Shown: positions 43,430-55,621, counted from the first letter of the stretch. The stretch is 64,000 bases of DNA from Micrasema longulum (GCA_022494885.1 JAGVSM010001710.1:29551-93550), one strand, 5' to 3'. Notes: generated by a model from the sequence alone, not told the origin. A program made the numbers and translations.

Positions 43430-43790
43430 CTTTCCTTAACTATCCACAGTTGTAATTACAATAATCAGATTCTAAATATTACATGCAATTGTAAGTCGTT
43501 AGACAGCGAAGATTCAATAAAATATTTTGGTATTTATAAAGATATTTTTTTAAAGTGGAATTATCAAATCGAACGTATTAAGAATAAACTGAAAAATATG
43601 ATGAGAGAATTTTTTTCAAATTTGAAATATAATCAGCTTTAAAAAACTTCTAAAAATATATTTTGTAGTTTTTCAATCAATTTTGAAATACGGTATAATG
43701 ATATGGGCATGTGCAAATGACACATTACTCAAACGTAATGAGAAAAATTGTGGAATTAATGAATTGCTCGTATCATGTAGGTATATTTGA
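43430..43790 (+). mobile_element. LINE family H-like remnant
   Basis: The + strand gives LDSEDSIKYFGIYKDIFLKW then NYQIERIKNKLKNMM and EFFSNLKYNQL, stop, then after shifts SILKYGI and MIWACAN. These are the LGIYxDxxLxWxxHI and LxYGIxxW motifs of LINE reverse transcriptases. It faces away from LINE B, from which it is separated by about 60 bases. Confidence 0.65.
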
Positions 43791-43799
43791 TATATTATA

Positions 43800-45200
43800 T
43801 GGCTTTGAGTGGGGGAGTTAAGAGGGTAGTCGAGGCTTCCATCTAAGGGAAGGTTTATCCACAAAACAAACATTCACGGCCGCCGCCTTTCACGCCTTTA
43901 GCAAACAGTGGATATGCAAAATAAACAACGGAAAATTGGATATTTTGCGGATGAATTTTCCATCGCCAATCGCCTTTGTAACGCCAAACAAGCTGAAACT
44001 GTTTGGACGGAATACTAAATTTACAAAAGATTACTTTTTCGGGCTATTATACCTTCACCATCTCGTTGTTTTAGAAAACTGAAAATCGAGATGAGAATAC
44101 AACGCAAATAACAGAAATGAAATTACAAATTAATATTTTTTTGCGTAGGTATATCAAAAAAGAAAAAAAAGTCCTGATCGTGTCGTGTCTGAACATCGCA
44201 CAATTTGCGAGACCGACAACCGAGGTCGCTGTCAAAATGGTATAAAAAAGAGAGCGCAAGAGAGATCGTTTGCTTTTCCACGCCTCACCGACAGCCTCCA
44301 AACTAAATTGTGAATTCCTTGAAAATTAAATTTCATTTTCATCAGGATAAATATCCTAATCGCGAATCACATAATTATTATAATCCAATTAATTCTAAAT
44401 AGCAGTGATTAAATGACATTAAGTCATGTCATATCCCTATTATGATCTCGTTGAAAATCTAACATGGAACGCCTATGCGTGCGCTAAGTTTTTTAGCGTC
44501 TACACTACGGAGTTGCCAATTATTTTTCGAACACTTGCGTGCTCCGTTTTGTAATTTATTGCTACAAATGGGTTTCGTGGCATATTGTGATGTATATAAA
44601 AATGCCATGGCAAAATATCTTACAGTTTCTATAACTGATCATATATAACCTTAATTTTTCATTGAAATTTACTACAATGAGTACTTGTATATCGGTGTAT
44701 GAGCTCTAGAGAGGCTAATGTCATATTTGACACATCTGAGATATAGAGCATTGAATGTTTTGCCCAAAATTTAATACATCTTTTTGTTTCAGTTTGACAA
44801 AAATCTGTTTCGCTTTAAAATAGTTTCCGTTGATTTTGTACTTTGTTTTTCTTTCTAAGCAATTATTGTTCATAATACAATACACATTGTAAAGATATTA
44901 TACAAAAAAAGCACAAATATTACTTTAAATACTTATCATATAAACATTTTTTAAAATCTACAGTCACATCTATCAATCAATCTACATACACAATAATACG
45001 GTTTTAATTTATAAACTTAAAATTATTTCAAATTTATAATTAACAAAATAAGTAATGAGTCATAGGAAAGTTTAATTATGCAAGAATATAATTTGAAGAA
45101 CCTTTTTTAGATAGTAAAAATTAAATGAAAATAAAATATTATGTAATTATAAATATTCAAATAAAAATAAAAATTAATGTTAAACAAATTCCCTCTCTAA
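43800..45200. other. Spacer
   Basis: No gene. 43860-44300 is somewhat GC-richer but single-copy. 44800-45200 is AT-rich. Confidence 0.4.
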
Positions 45201-45203
45201 ACA

Positions 45204-45422
45204 CGAGTTTTTTTCTTTCTTTCTTATTATTTTTTTCTTTCTTTCTTATTTTTTGCACCACAACAGGCCAGGAGGCCCAATTACAGTGGTGAATTACATC
45301 ACAGAACACCCAGGCTTGAGAAAAATCACATTTTTTAATTTTTGTGCTCTCACCGGGAATCGAACCCGGAACCTTCCGTGTGTGAGTCAAGCGTCTTGAC
45401 CACTGCACCACGGAGGCCGCCA
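45204..45422 (-). mobile_element. SINE-3 copy
   Basis: Reverse copy with a well-kept tRNA-like head: on the - strand GGCCTCCGTGGTGCAGTGG (A-box region), CTTGACTCACACACGG and GGGTTCGATTCCCGG (B box, + strand 45355-45369). The body GGGTGTTCTGTGATG and TTGGGCCTCCTGGCC follows, then an A/G-rich tail (AAGAAAGAAAG). The B box is near-consensus, making this the likeliest SINE here to be young. Confidence 0.8.
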
Positions 45423-45424
45423 AC

Positions 45425-45755
45425 TCTACTCTATTAGAGAGGTAGAAACGTTTTTATTAATTGTCTATGTACTAAACATTTGTAATTCGATACACATTTT
45501 TAACCATAGTTTCAATAAATAAAACATTTAATAATTAATCCGCCGGTAAACTAATTGTCGGCATGTTATTTTTTAAATATTTCATTAGCATCTAATACAA
45601 ATTGTTGAAAAAGGGATGGATACACACGTTTTTTTTTAAACGCGACATTTTATCGTGTAAGAACTCGATATTTTCTAAAACCGGTTTTTAGCATGTTTGC
45701 TGAGTTTTTTTCAGGTTATCGATGCGTCTCAATACTGGCTTAAAAACAAATTTCA
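45425..45755. other. AT-rich spacer
   Basis: Nothing recognised. Confidence 0.4.
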
Positions 45756-45761
45756 AACAAA

Positions 45762-46382
45762 CCATCACGCCGTTTCCCCGTAAGGGTAGGCAGAGAGGAT
45801 AGAACGCCACAACACTCTATCTTTGCATACAGATCTCGCTTCCTCTTCATTCATACATCTTCTCATGCACGCGCGCCGATTATTCCGACTTTTTTGACAT
45901 GTCCATCTTTAAGTATTTGTTGGATTTGGTCATGCCATGTCTTTCTCGGTCTTCCTCTATTTCTGCATCCATCAACATTCGCATTGTAAATATTCTTAAC
46001 CGTTCTCTCGCTGTCCATTCGTTCTACATGTCCAAACCAGCGCAGAACTCCTTTCTTGATTTTGTCGATAATGCTTGTCTCAGCCTTACATAATGTACGG
46101 ATCTCAACATTTGTGCATTTATCGTACATAGTTTTACCACACATTCGCCTGAGAGATCGCATTTCGACAGCATTCAGCTTACTTTCATCCCTGTTTTTCC
46201 AAGTCCATACTTCGCTCCCATACATCAGGGATGGGACCAGGACTCCGTTGTGAGCTGCCAATTTTGCCTCTTGTGACAACCATTTATTTGCCAAGGTCGA
46301 TTTAAGTGCACCGTTCACTCTGTTCCCGGCACTCACCCTCCTTTCAATATCTTTCTCAGTCATTCCATCCCTAGTGAACAAA
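45762..46382 (-). mobile_element. LINE family A: reverse-transcriptase C-terminus, best copy
   Basis: A 172-codon frame (46381 to 45863) is open throughout. In order it shows: MTEKDIERRVSAGNRVNGAL (thumb start), SQEAKLAAHNGVLVPSLMYG and SEVWTWK (the 'YGxExW' motif), LNAVEMRSLRRMCGKTMYD, IIDKIKKGVLRWFGHVERM (W/FGHxxR), GCRNRGRPRKTWHDQIQ (GRPRxxW) and KDGHVKK. The rest of the C-terminus runs on in another frame to the tail at 45762. Family proteins carry an endonuclease and a reverse transcriptase upstream; none of that is here, so the copy is 5'-truncated at 46382. The long intact frame suggests it is the youngest of the five A copies. Frames on the + strand across it are shadows. Confidence 0.85.
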
Positions 46383-46384
46383 TT

Positions 46385-48525
46385 TAAACTCCATTTTTAT
46401 TTGCATTTCATTGCGTAAAAAAATATCTTTACTTTTATATTATATTTAATGTACGCTGTGTATGTAAAGACCCGATGGGCGTTTAAAATTGTAAAAAAAT
46501 CATCATGTGCATAAATTAACTCTATACTACTCTTATATGTGATAGAGGAGTTAAATAAAAAAGAGAGAAGTGTTTCTTTTTAAATGTTCATATATTTGAC
46601 CATTTGATTGTAAAATGATTTGATCCGATAGAAAGTCTCCATCATTCTGGACAAATAAGTGGTTTCAATAAAACACCCATCTCCAAATGTAAAGCACTCG
46701 CAATTTGCGTAAAATTTTCCTTTCAATCCCTTTCCCGCGTCCTCGGTCAACGTGTCGTGAAAATCCCCGAAATAAAATGATGTGTAAGAATCTACCAAAT
46801 CTTCTCCGAATTAGCCAATTTCTCCTGCTGTCTCCCTCAGATCAACTTTGAATACTGTCAGAAGGCACCTTCTAGTACCCTGCTTTGCCGACCCCTTTTC
46901 ACACTTTCAGCGCCCTGATCCGAGGCAATTTATTTTTTAATATATTTTACTATACTCTAACTTCTTTTGTTAAACATGGTATTCAGCAGAATTTTTACTG
47001 TAATTGCTTTTAAGTGTACAAATATAACAATGAATGTGTTAGAATGTGGACTGTATGTTTAACTGAAAATAATAAAAACGCTGTCTTTCCGTTTGGAAAT
47101 CTCGAAGTTTGTTGTATGACTTTTAGCTGTACAACTTTCCTTAATTACTATTAATTACCTTGTAAAATTATAATGGTAACTAACTTTGCCGGAACCAACA
47201 TCAAAATAAAAATTACCCTTAATTGTATTAAATTGTGTATACCAGTAGTGTAATATTGATTAAGAATGAATTTTATTGTTTATTTTGGATTTAGTAAACA
47301 CTGAAATGGTTTGTAGCAGAGCTGTCGTATGATGTTATAAAGGGTTGAAATATTATTTGCATCTTATTCTTGTACACATTAAAAAAAATATCACACAAAG
47401 CATTTTACAAAACTTATTAATTATATTCCCAGAAGTTACTACAACTCAATTCGGGACTTAAATAACATTTACACTCAATTAAAAAAACACAAAAATACAT
47501 AAACTAAAAACCTTTTCCTACACAAGCAAAATAAATACATAAAGACCCTTTTAAGAATGAAGGAAGTGGTAAATCTAGAACTCAGGGAGGTAAGGTCGTT
47601 AACATCATACACTTCTCACACGATGCAGCCATAGTGGCAGTAATGATTAAAACATATCTATGTCAGGTAGTAAAAACATATGGATGCCTAATAAATGTCG
47701 TATGGTACAATTAATAAATTCGGATTGGAAGCAAGATTCGGACAAACAAAACGTGTGTCGGACCAATTATGGTGCATGCAATAAAAGCGAGAAAAGATAA
47801 AGAAAAAAAAACAAAAACTCATATAATTAATGTTTGTTATTATACCATTGTTCTTACAAATAAACCGCACGCCTAAGGGGTTTGTCACCCCGTGTCCTAT
47901 CAAAGACCTCCCTTTTCCAATACTTCAACCGCAAGTCCTTACCTCCCTCCCTCCCTGTTTGCCTGGTCTTTCTAGGCTGAAGGCATCCTTCATTATTCTC
48001 CTGGCGATATGTCGTACCCTCTTTCGGTGGCGACCCGAACTACTCGAGGGTCGCCCGCACTCTAAAATATATCGAGACGATTTCTTACTGTCTCCGTAAA
48101 TATTTCGCCGATATATTATTAGATTAGGAGACGTTATTAATTTGATTTTGGTTATTGTGTTACGTTATCCAAACTTGTAAAACTAATATTTCACAATTAA
48201 AATTACCTCTCTACCCCTCAAATCTCAAAAGCGACAAACATACGCAGCGCTATTTTATAAAACTATAAAAAATACTAGATCTTATTATTGTTCACTCATC
48301 TATTCAGAGAAAACATAAACGGCAATTAATATCTTTTATTGTTCAATATCAACATTTAGAAAATGCTTTTACTTGTAGTAGAACAATTTATCGGGTCATT
48401 GGGCATTTCATGTTCAAGTCTAATTATTATTTTATTTGTTTCGTTAATATAAATTTGACAAAAATGTTTATTTTTCATTTCCATATGTTTATTTTGTAAA
48501 TCATATCACTTTGAAGTTTCATCGT
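46385..48525. other. Spacer with two unassigned patches
   Basis: A frame at 46798-46580 (-) of 72 codons (containing YTSFYFGDFHDTLTEDAGKG) has more coding-like composition than its surroundings, but I recognise no family. A GC-rich patch at 47860-48060 (CTCCCTCCCTCCCTG, GGCGACCCGAACTACTCG) is also unassigned. Otherwise AT-rich. Confidence 0.35.
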
Positions 48526-48529
48526 AATC

Positions 48530-48785
48530 ATTCCCTTACCACACCGAATGGTGCATAGGGAACAACATTGGTACACCAATCACGGCGTATCTTAATCATT
48601 TTTGTAACATAAATGTAAGGTGATCAGTCTTACGCTTCAGGTATCAGTCCAGGGGCTATAAAAATTCTGGTGTGAAAACACCCTTTTCAATTTTTTTACC
48701 ATATCAACCCTGTCGGAAATCGAAACCGAGAGCTATCGCATGGTAGGCAAATGCGCTGACCACTACACCACGAGGTCGACTTTAA
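48530..48785 (-). mobile_element. SINE-1 copy
   Basis: Clean reverse copy without the leader: ACACCGAATGGTGCATAGGG, GGTACACCAATCACGGCG, GGTGATCAGTCTTACGC, GGTATCAGTCCAGGGGC, then the tRNA-like head (GGAAATCGAAACCG; CATGGTAGGCAAATGCG; CACTACACCACGAGGTCGAC at 48761-48780). Confidence 0.8.
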
Positions 48786-48789
48786 AGTT

Positions 48790-49840
48790 TACAAATATAT
48801 ATAACTAAACTACAAAATTATTTTAAAATGTAAAAATTTTCTTAGGGCGTTAAAAAATTACATAAATATACGTATAAATAAATTGTGCACGTCAGCTCAA
48901 TGCCCTAATTGAGTTAATTAAAAATGTATTAAAACGTTTAAAAAAACTCTCAAGTACGGCATGAATATTTATCTGTAAACTAGTGGTTATTTATTTTTTA
49001 CTGTTCTTTCTTTGTTTGTGTATTTGTATAAATTTATTACATTTAATATGAAAACCTTAAGCAAATATGCAAAAAATATGGATGTAAATGAAATATTAAC
49101 AAAAATAATATCAACATTTGCACTTTTGTAGTCGAAATAATAAATGTACGTTTATTATTTCTGTACTAATTAAATAATTGGTAGCTCCTGAGAATGTAAT
49201 TCATTATATTCTATAATTGTTGTACGAATACAAGATTATGTTTTATCATTTTATGCATATAATATAATGTATGTTTTTTATTTTTTAAGTAGAAGCATAT
49301 CTTATAAGTCATACAACCTAAAATACCTATGAACTGATACCTACCTACTTTGTAACAATTTTTACGTTTATCCAAATCTTATTAGACGATTCGATCGATA
49401 AACTATGTTTTATTTTTTTTTAATCAGACTTGGAAATGGCAATATTGTCATTTAAAAAAAAAAATCGACGTAACTCCAAGTTTTGATCTTTTTAAATTTT
49501 ATTTCTAGTTCCCGATCACCTCACACCTAAAGGGTCACCTCATATTGTATTCAAATCCAATATTTCATATCGAAAAACCTCCTGAAGAAAGGATTCTTAG
49601 ATTTATTGAACACCGACGCTTTTGCTTCGCGAACACAATAAAGCCACCTGTATTATACAGGTAGGGTTTAAAAAATCGGTGTAGGGGTGAATCTATAAAC
49701 TGGGTACATATATATAGAGCTCCAAGATATAAATATTTATTAAAACGAATAGATCTTAAATAAAACGAAAAGAAAAATGCCTTACATCAAATTAGTAAAC
49801 GAATATTACTTTAACCAAGATGATTAACCTATTTTGAAAA
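48790..49840. other. AT-rich spacer
   Basis: Nothing recognised beyond one AAAGGGTCACCTC string near 49530. Confidence 0.4.
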
Positions 49841-49844
49841 AGTC

Positions 49845-50105
49845 TATGCGTCTAGCAGGGCTTATGGCCATTTAATTGCAATAATTCAATCAGACAAATC
49901 TCTGCCGCATAAATAAATGTTGGGGGCTCTTCAACCTCACGAATATCAACAGATGGAAGAATGAAATAAAAGTTCAAACTTAGGCAGGGTGGTGAACGTT
50001 ACAAAGTGTGTAAAGTGGCCTCTTCAACCCGCCAATGATAGGTCATAAGCCCTGTGGATGGCTAGACTTCTACATTCCTTTCCCTAAAATGTTCATCATC
50101 TCTGA
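49845..50105 (+). repeat. Foldback-family right half
   Basis: CTCTTCAACCTCACG, AATATCAACAGATGGAAG, GGTGGTGAACGTTACAAAG, TGTGTAAAGTGGCCTC, CCGCCAATGATAGGTCATAAG and CTGTGGATGGCTAGACTTC. Confidence 0.65.
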
Positions 50106-50184
50106 TGTAATATGTTAGATTTTTGCAACATTATTTTTTAAATATTTTAAACAGGTTTATTTTTAACATATTACAATAGAGATG

Positions 50185-50405
50185 AAGAACATTTAAGAAA
50201 AGGTAATATAGAAGTCTAGGCATCTACAAGACTTATTGAATTATTTCACCTACATACTAGGCAACGCCTGGAAATGTATGTTTTTCAATTTCTATACTTC
50301 TTCATGGACCAGGTAATTTATCAACAATATTTTGAGGTTGTCCAAATTTTTGTAGACAAGGACTGGATTCAACTCCCCAGGGAGTTCAACTCAAAATATT
50401 GTTAA
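50185..50405 (-). repeat. Foldback-family left half
   Basis: AAGAAAAGGTAATATAGAAG, TCTAGGCATCTACAAGAC, TACTAGGCAACGCCTGG, GTCCAAATTTTTGTAGAC and CCCCAGGGAGTTCAAC. It lies 80 bases after a right half; together they could be one rearranged or two partial copies. Confidence 0.6.
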
Positions 50406-50409
50406 GGTT

Positions 50410-50800
50410 TATTTTTTTTATAGTTGTGAACCCTTCACGGGTCGCAGTGACGCCAGGAGTTTGAACAGCTCTGATCTCCATCTCTAAGAATAATATTTTT
50501 AAACCCGTTAGGTCTTAGCACCAGACAGTTTGTATTATACCTTGAGCATTCAATATACATAGCAACAATATCAACAAATTAAGAATTTATGATTTTTGCC
50601 ATTTCTAATTTACTGCTACATCTTTATTTTCATTTAATTTGTTAAGTATAATGTATTGCAAATAGTATTATAATACAGTACAATATATCAATATCTATTT
50701 ATAAACTGTGTAGTATGTACATATAAATATAGATTGTATTATTTCATTGTTTTGTGTAGAACACTGTTATGTTAAATGTATATTCGCATCATAAATAAAT
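50410..50800. other. AT-rich spacer
   Basis: Nothing recognised. Confidence 0.4.
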
Positions 50801-50804
50801 TGTC

Positions 50805-51110
50805 TACGTTTTATATATGTATGTATGTGTATGCGCATGGGTGTATATACGTGTGTGTGTATGAACATGTGTTTAAATGTGTCTATATATGTGTATGTGT
50901 GTATGTATGTGTATTAAAATGTGTATACGAGTAAGTTTATATTTTATTATTCTGCTCTTTGTTTATTTGTCAACTATTATCATATATTAGAATGTAATTG
51001 CCTAGCTTGGAATGGGGTATGTACCCTGGTTAGCTGGGCAAAGTGAACGTAAACTTGCATTTTAGATAAAAGGTGTAAATAAATAAATAAAAAATAAAAT
51101 AAAAATTATT
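50805..51110 (+). repeat. GT-rich stretch and LINE-like 3' tail
   Basis: TATGTATGTATGTGTATGCG and further GT/TATG-rich text (50812-50925), then AATGGGGTATGTACCC and GTGTAAATAAATAAATAAA (51074-51092). GT-rich UTR followed by an AATAAA tail resembles a LINE 3' end. No coding part visible. Confidence 0.45.
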
Positions 51111-51175
51111 GGTTTATGCTTGTAAAATAATTTTGTTCCGTGTACACTAGTAAAAAAAACAAATAAAAATAAAGT

Positions 51176-51420
51176 AGGTACCCGATGGCGTTAAGAGCAC
51201 TGCATTAATATATAAAATGCAGCAAATTATGTCTATCTTCTCTTACATTAAGGTAAGTTGATTGTTTTAGTCTTCAGGTACCAGTCAAATTATCGGATTG
51301 TACAACTACTTTCTACAACAAATCTTTATGCAAGCCTTGTCAGGAAAAGAGTCCGGAACTGTTTGATTTCTAGAAAAGATCATATGAAATTTAGAATTAA
51401 ATACCCACGACTCAAGTTTC
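51176..51420 (-). mobile_element. SINE-1 copy, decayed
   Basis: ACCCGATGGCGTTAAGAGCAC (51180-51200) is an altered 3' end, followed by AAAATGCAGCAAATTATG, AAGGTAAGTTGATTG, TCTTCAGGTACCAGTC and a remnant CCTTGTCAGGAAAAGAG of the B-box side. Confidence 0.55.
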
Positions 51421-51424
51421 TAGT

Positions 51425-51895
51425 TCATGGTTGATCATTATTTTTCCAATATTATTACCCCGTATCTCACATGTTTTTAAAAAAAAATATTTATAAATTT
51501 ATAGCAAAAAAATAATATACATACTTAATAACAGGGAAATTATATAAAACCAATTAATGTAAAATGAAAGGGAGGTATCTCTGTTTATGATAGTCTCCAT
51601 CTAACATGGCACAGCCTGTTCTAAGATGGAGATTTTCTATCTTTAGAGCATAAGTAGTCCTTTACTAATAAAACAATAACATAAAAAAGAAAAACTAAAA
51701 CAACTTAATTATAAATGCCAAGCTAAACAAATGTAAGAAATTAAAAAATCATTACTATACAAATATAAAGTTTATATTTGTGCCAATAAAACATGTTACT
51801 TTAACATAAATAATATGGTATTAAATATAATAAAACAAATATAAAGCAATGAAATATATAAAAATATAAATAATATGTGTACCTATTATATAAAG
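51425..51895. other. AT-rich spacer
   Basis: Nothing recognised; part may be the 3' UTR of the LINE that follows. Confidence 0.4.
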
Positions 51896-51899
51896 TACT

Positions 51900-52208
51900 A
51901 CGTTTTTTGATTTACATATATTTTTCTAAAAAATCTCTCGCTGCACTATTTATATGTGCAGTTATTTTTATTTTAAAATTTGTTTTACATTTTGAGTCTT
52001 TTATATTTGGTAATAAATCATTAAATATTTTTGGAGCAATTACATTGTATTGCTTTTTACCAAAGGCGATTGATGCAAATGGAATAATACTTTTAATTTG
52101 TGTTGCTAAACGAGTGTTTATATTTTGTTTGGTTCTTTTGACCTCACTTAATTTATCATAAAATTTTAGTAGTAGGCACCTCACAAACAATTGTCTTACA
52201 TATATCAT
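51900..52208 (-). mobile_element. LINE family H: C-terminal remnant
   Basis: The 98-codon - strand frame reads NTRLATQIKSIIPFASIAFG then KKQYNVIAPKIFNDLLPNIK and CKTNFKIKI. The 'TRxx...FxKxxxxxxAPxxFNxLPxxIK ... xxFKxxL' pattern is the closing block of CR1-like reverse transcriptases. It is open over its whole length but lacks all upstream domains. Confidence 0.65.
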
Positions 52209-52261
52209 AATAATATAATATGTAGACAGTTTAACAAAATACCTAAAGATAATAGGTATTT

Positions 52262-52312
52262 CCTACATTTGGTATACGAATGCAGTTCTTTATACACCAT
52301 TGGGTATTCAAA
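52262..52312 (+). mobile_element. SINE-1 3' fragment
   Basis: TGGTATACGAATGCAGTTC then TTTATACACCATTGGG. A short forward end fragment; another copy in reverse starts 300 bases on. Confidence 0.55.
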
Positions 52313-52611
52313 AGGAATAGTTAATCATGAAAAATTGATTAATAAAGAGAATGATCTCAAGTTAAAAATATTTCAGCGTAATTTATATTTTTATTGGTAT
52401 GTAAAATGATTTTACTACCTGTCCAAACCTTCTATTATCCCTAAAAACTATCAGCAACCTCAACGTTTTATCCTAGTTATTTGTTCCTGAAATCAAATTA
52501 CAAAGAAACGATATAATATTTACCGGCATTAATCGATCCGCCTAACTAAAAAATTATTCTCAAATCTTAAATATTTTCACAAAAACTTCAATGCGCCTTT
52601 TTCATTATCAT

Positions 52612-52880
52612 AAATTCCCAATCCGCACCAGGTGGTACAAAAGGTATGCGTTGGTACTCCAATTGCTGCGAATTTGAATTATTTTTATTTCATAGAAGAA
52701 ATGATAATCACTCGTAAAAATACATTGCATTGAATATAAGATCTCAAGCATGGTAAGCAAACGCGTAAACTACTGATCTATATAGTGGATTTACATACAC
52801 TCGATTTCAATTTAAATGATTTTCATCTGAGCCATTGAGTCAAAAACACTTGTCCTTGGTTATGTTGAAGACTATTAACC
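52612..52880 (-). mobile_element. SINE-1 copy, decayed
   Basis: CAATCCGCACCAGGTGGTACA (52619-52639), GCGTTGGTACTCCAATTGC, a shortened middle, AAGATCTCAAGCATGGTAAGC and AACGCGTAAACTACTG (head), then the leader TACACTCGATTTCAATTTAA and GAGCCATTGAGTCAAAAAC. Confidence 0.65.
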
Positions 52881-52999
52881 ATCTGCTAGGAGACAAAACA
52901 ATTACTCGCAAAAACCGTGTTACCGGAAAAATAAGATACACAATTTTTTTTAGTTAATTCAGTAAAAATAAGCATATAAAAACGCAATTTCGTATATAA

Positions 53000-53290
53000 A
53001 TTTAATGTACATATTTACATTAACGTTTCTGATTACGTGAAAGAAAAAACAATTTTTGTCTACGTAATGGAAGGTTATGTCTTCCAAAAGTGTTAATTTT
53101 TTTATTAGTATTAACTAATACAAATCTATTAAGATTCAATATAAAATATGAATTACAAAAAACATCGTATTTTCAATGAGTGCTATAAAAAAAATGACTT
53201 CTTGCTTAAATATGTTGTATTCCTGACATGACCTTTTATTTTCTTTGTTCATTTCATGAATGAATTTTTTTTCTGTAAGTAGGTATAATA
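53000..53290 (-). mobile_element. LINE family E 3' end, copy 1
   Basis: The - strand reads HEMNKENKRSCQEYNIFKQE, matching NEMNNENKKCRQEFNIFKKE of the copy at 62.4 kb. Both are followed by AT-rich UTR with TTTACATTAACGTTTC. The motif is the 'FNxLPxEIK...FKxxL' closing block of the reverse transcriptase. Confidence 0.6.
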
Positions 53291-53339
53291 AACCTATTAA
53301 TTTTTTTTTTAAGGAAATTTTTGAGTTAATCGACAAACA

Positions 53340-54520
53340 TCGATAAGACTTACCGTTACTTTGTAATTGAAGGTCTTATATGACAGAGGTGTCGCTCTTG
53401 CTCTTTTTTCTATAACTACCCCTTTTTCGCCCCCAGGGAAGTTGGGAGAGGTGGGATGGGGCGGATATTATATTGGAAATCCCACTATATGCATGCAAAT
53501 CGAAATAGAAAATATATATTTTTGATGTATCGACGTATATCAGGACAGGACACATAACTACATCTGGCGGTCAATTTCATATTCGTTTTGTCAAAAGGTT
53601 AATACGAAATTTATTTATTTACTTTTTAAAAAAATATATATTTAGCACATATTACGAAATGTAGCATAATTCAACGCATTATATAAGTTTCGGAGAGTTA
53701 AAATAATCTAATATGGTAAATAAATCTAATTGAACTTAACTTAACGTTAACGAAAGTTAATTTAAAAAACGTCTTAAAAATTAACGACACATTATACAAC
53801 TAAAAGCAAAGTAATTAAAAGTAGTTTAAAAGTATAAAAACATGTCAAGCGTAGCTGAGAAAAAATAACAAGTTTATCATGTAATCTTTTAAATTTGAAA
53901 ATTTGAAACGTTTTGTTGATAATTTAATTTGGAATATTAAAAAAAAACGTGTTTAATTACAATTTATCGATACTTAGTTTGTAGGCGATACAAACCTGCC
54001 CCCAGTGACGGTCTAACAAACATATTAATCTCCTTTAAAAAAGTAAATTAATTACAATTAGTTAAAGAAATTAATCACAATCGACGATCTTGTTTTTACT
54101 GTAAAGACGCCCGTAACGATATATTTAACAGCCCATAGATATGTATCTACCCATCACAATGCAAATATACAAATCGACGCCATTAATTATATTTTTTACC
54201 GTCATTATTCCAGTCCCCTCGCTACATAACTTATACCTGCGTGCGCAGGACTCGATTCACACACCACCTGTTAACACCCCGGTCACCTTAACTATGCCTT
54301 CTTTTAATTCCACTAATGCGACACCAGTATGCGCGCCTACCCTATTGAATATTTAATTAATTACTTACAAAATTTATCGACGGATAATTTAGAATTTTAC
54401 ATGCGATGCAACACAGGCCTTTGTGTTTTCAGGTGACAGAAAGTTATCCAACTAAGAGAAGAACTTACATTTCTTTCTCATATCAATTGGTTTATTATGA
54501 CCTCCTGTTAAATACTTTAA
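53340..54520. other. Spacer
   Basis: A G-rich patch at 53436-53465 (GGGAAGTTGGGAGAGGTGGG) is a possible G-quadruplex-prone string. The 71-codon frame at 54141-54356 has no motif. Otherwise AT-rich. Confidence 0.4.
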
Positions 54521-54523
54521 ACA

Positions 54524-55290
54524 AACAAACCATCACGCCGTTTCCTCATAAGGGTAGGCAGAGAGGATAGAACGCCACAACACTCCATCTTTGCATAAAG
54601 ATCTCGCTTTCTCTTCGTTCATACATTTTCTCATGCACGCGCGCCGATTATTCCGACTTTTGACATGTCCATCTTTAAGTATTTTTTGGATTTGGTCATG
54701 CCATGTCTTTTTCGATCTTCCTCTGTTTCTGCATCCATCAACATTCGCATTGTAAATATTCTTAGCCGTTCTTTTGCTGTTCATTCGTTCTACATGTCCA
54801 AACCAGCGCAGAGCTCCTTTCTTGATTTTGTCGATAATGCTTGTCTCAGCCTTACATAATGTACGGATCTCAACATTTGTGCATCTATCGTACATAGTTT
54901 TACTACACATTCGCCTGAGAGATCGTACTTTCATCCCTGTTTTTACAAGTCTATACTTCGCTCCCATACATCAGGGACGGGACCAGGACTCCGTTGTGAA
55001 CTGCCAGTTTTGCCTCTTGTGACAAACATTTATTTGCCAAGGTCGATTTAAGTGCACCGTTTACTCTGTTCCCGGCACTCACCCTCCTTTCAATATCTTT
55101 CTCAGTCATTTCATCCATAGTGAACATTCTTTCCTGATACACAAATTCCTCTACTTGTTTTAGGATAACTCCATTCACAGTGATTTCGCATTTAGTCATA
55201 CTTTCATTTCTTTCAAAAACCATCACATTCGATTTATCGACATTCATCAGCAAATCGCTTCTCTTGCACATATCGTAGACCTTAAACTTT
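54524..55290 (-). mobile_element. LINE family A: reverse-transcriptase C-terminus, longest copy
   Basis: It extends about 50 residues further upstream than the 45.8-kb copy: VYDMCKRSDLLMNVDKSNVM, CEITVNGVILKQVEEFVYQE (where other LINEs have YLG), then the shared MTEKDIERRVSAGNRVNGAL to LMYGSEV. A deletion at about 54951-54967 removes the WTWKNRDESKLNAVE part and shifts the frame. The second frame resumes at VRSLRRMCSKTMYDRC, IIDKIKKGALRWFGHVERM, GCRNRGRSKKTWHDQIQ, NNRRACMRK and ends LCKDGVLWRSILSAYP then stop. This copy therefore shows the true end of the family protein. 5'-truncated near 55290. Confidence 0.85.
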
Positions 55291-55294
55291 AAAT

Positions 55295-55558
55295 AACTAA
55301 ATACTTTAAACCCTTTAAATCCAAAACTGAGCGAAGAAAACAAATGTTTATTACTAAAGTTATTTAAGATCGTTGACTTAACATGATACTGCCCAAAAAT
55401 ATTAGATCTCATTAATTTTAAGGTACCTAGACAAATGAATCTTGAAGTTTTGTTGCAATAATTTGCATCAGCATATTTTTGTATTGTTATTTTTAATAAA
55501 CTCCAAGTACTAAAGGAATCTTAAGTAATAAAATGAATATAATATAACTTAGTTTTTT
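55295..55558. other. AT-rich spacer
   Basis: Nothing recognised. Confidence 0.4.
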
Positions 55559-55570
55559 ACCTTTTTTTTT

Positions 55571-55621
55571 CTACCGACCGGTTTCAAAGCTACAACGTTA
55601 GCTTGCTTGCGATAAGCCCGA
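55571..55621 (-). repeat. Penelope/LINE-end-like scrap
   Basis: On the - strand: CTTATCGCAAGCAAGC, then AACGTTGTAGCTTTGAAACC then GGTCGGTAG. The GAAACCGGT string recalls the end repeat at 37.99 kb. It replaces the expected CTAG end of the neighbouring Helitron. Confidence 0.35.

Noticed and set aside
45346..45422. Possible tRNA gene on the - strand
   Set aside because: The B box is near-consensus, but the head continues into a SINE body that is repeated at 25.4 kb.
47830..48099. 89-codon + strand frame in a GC-rich patch
   Set aside because: Proline/leucine-rich from CCTCCCTCC runs; no recognisable domain on either strand.
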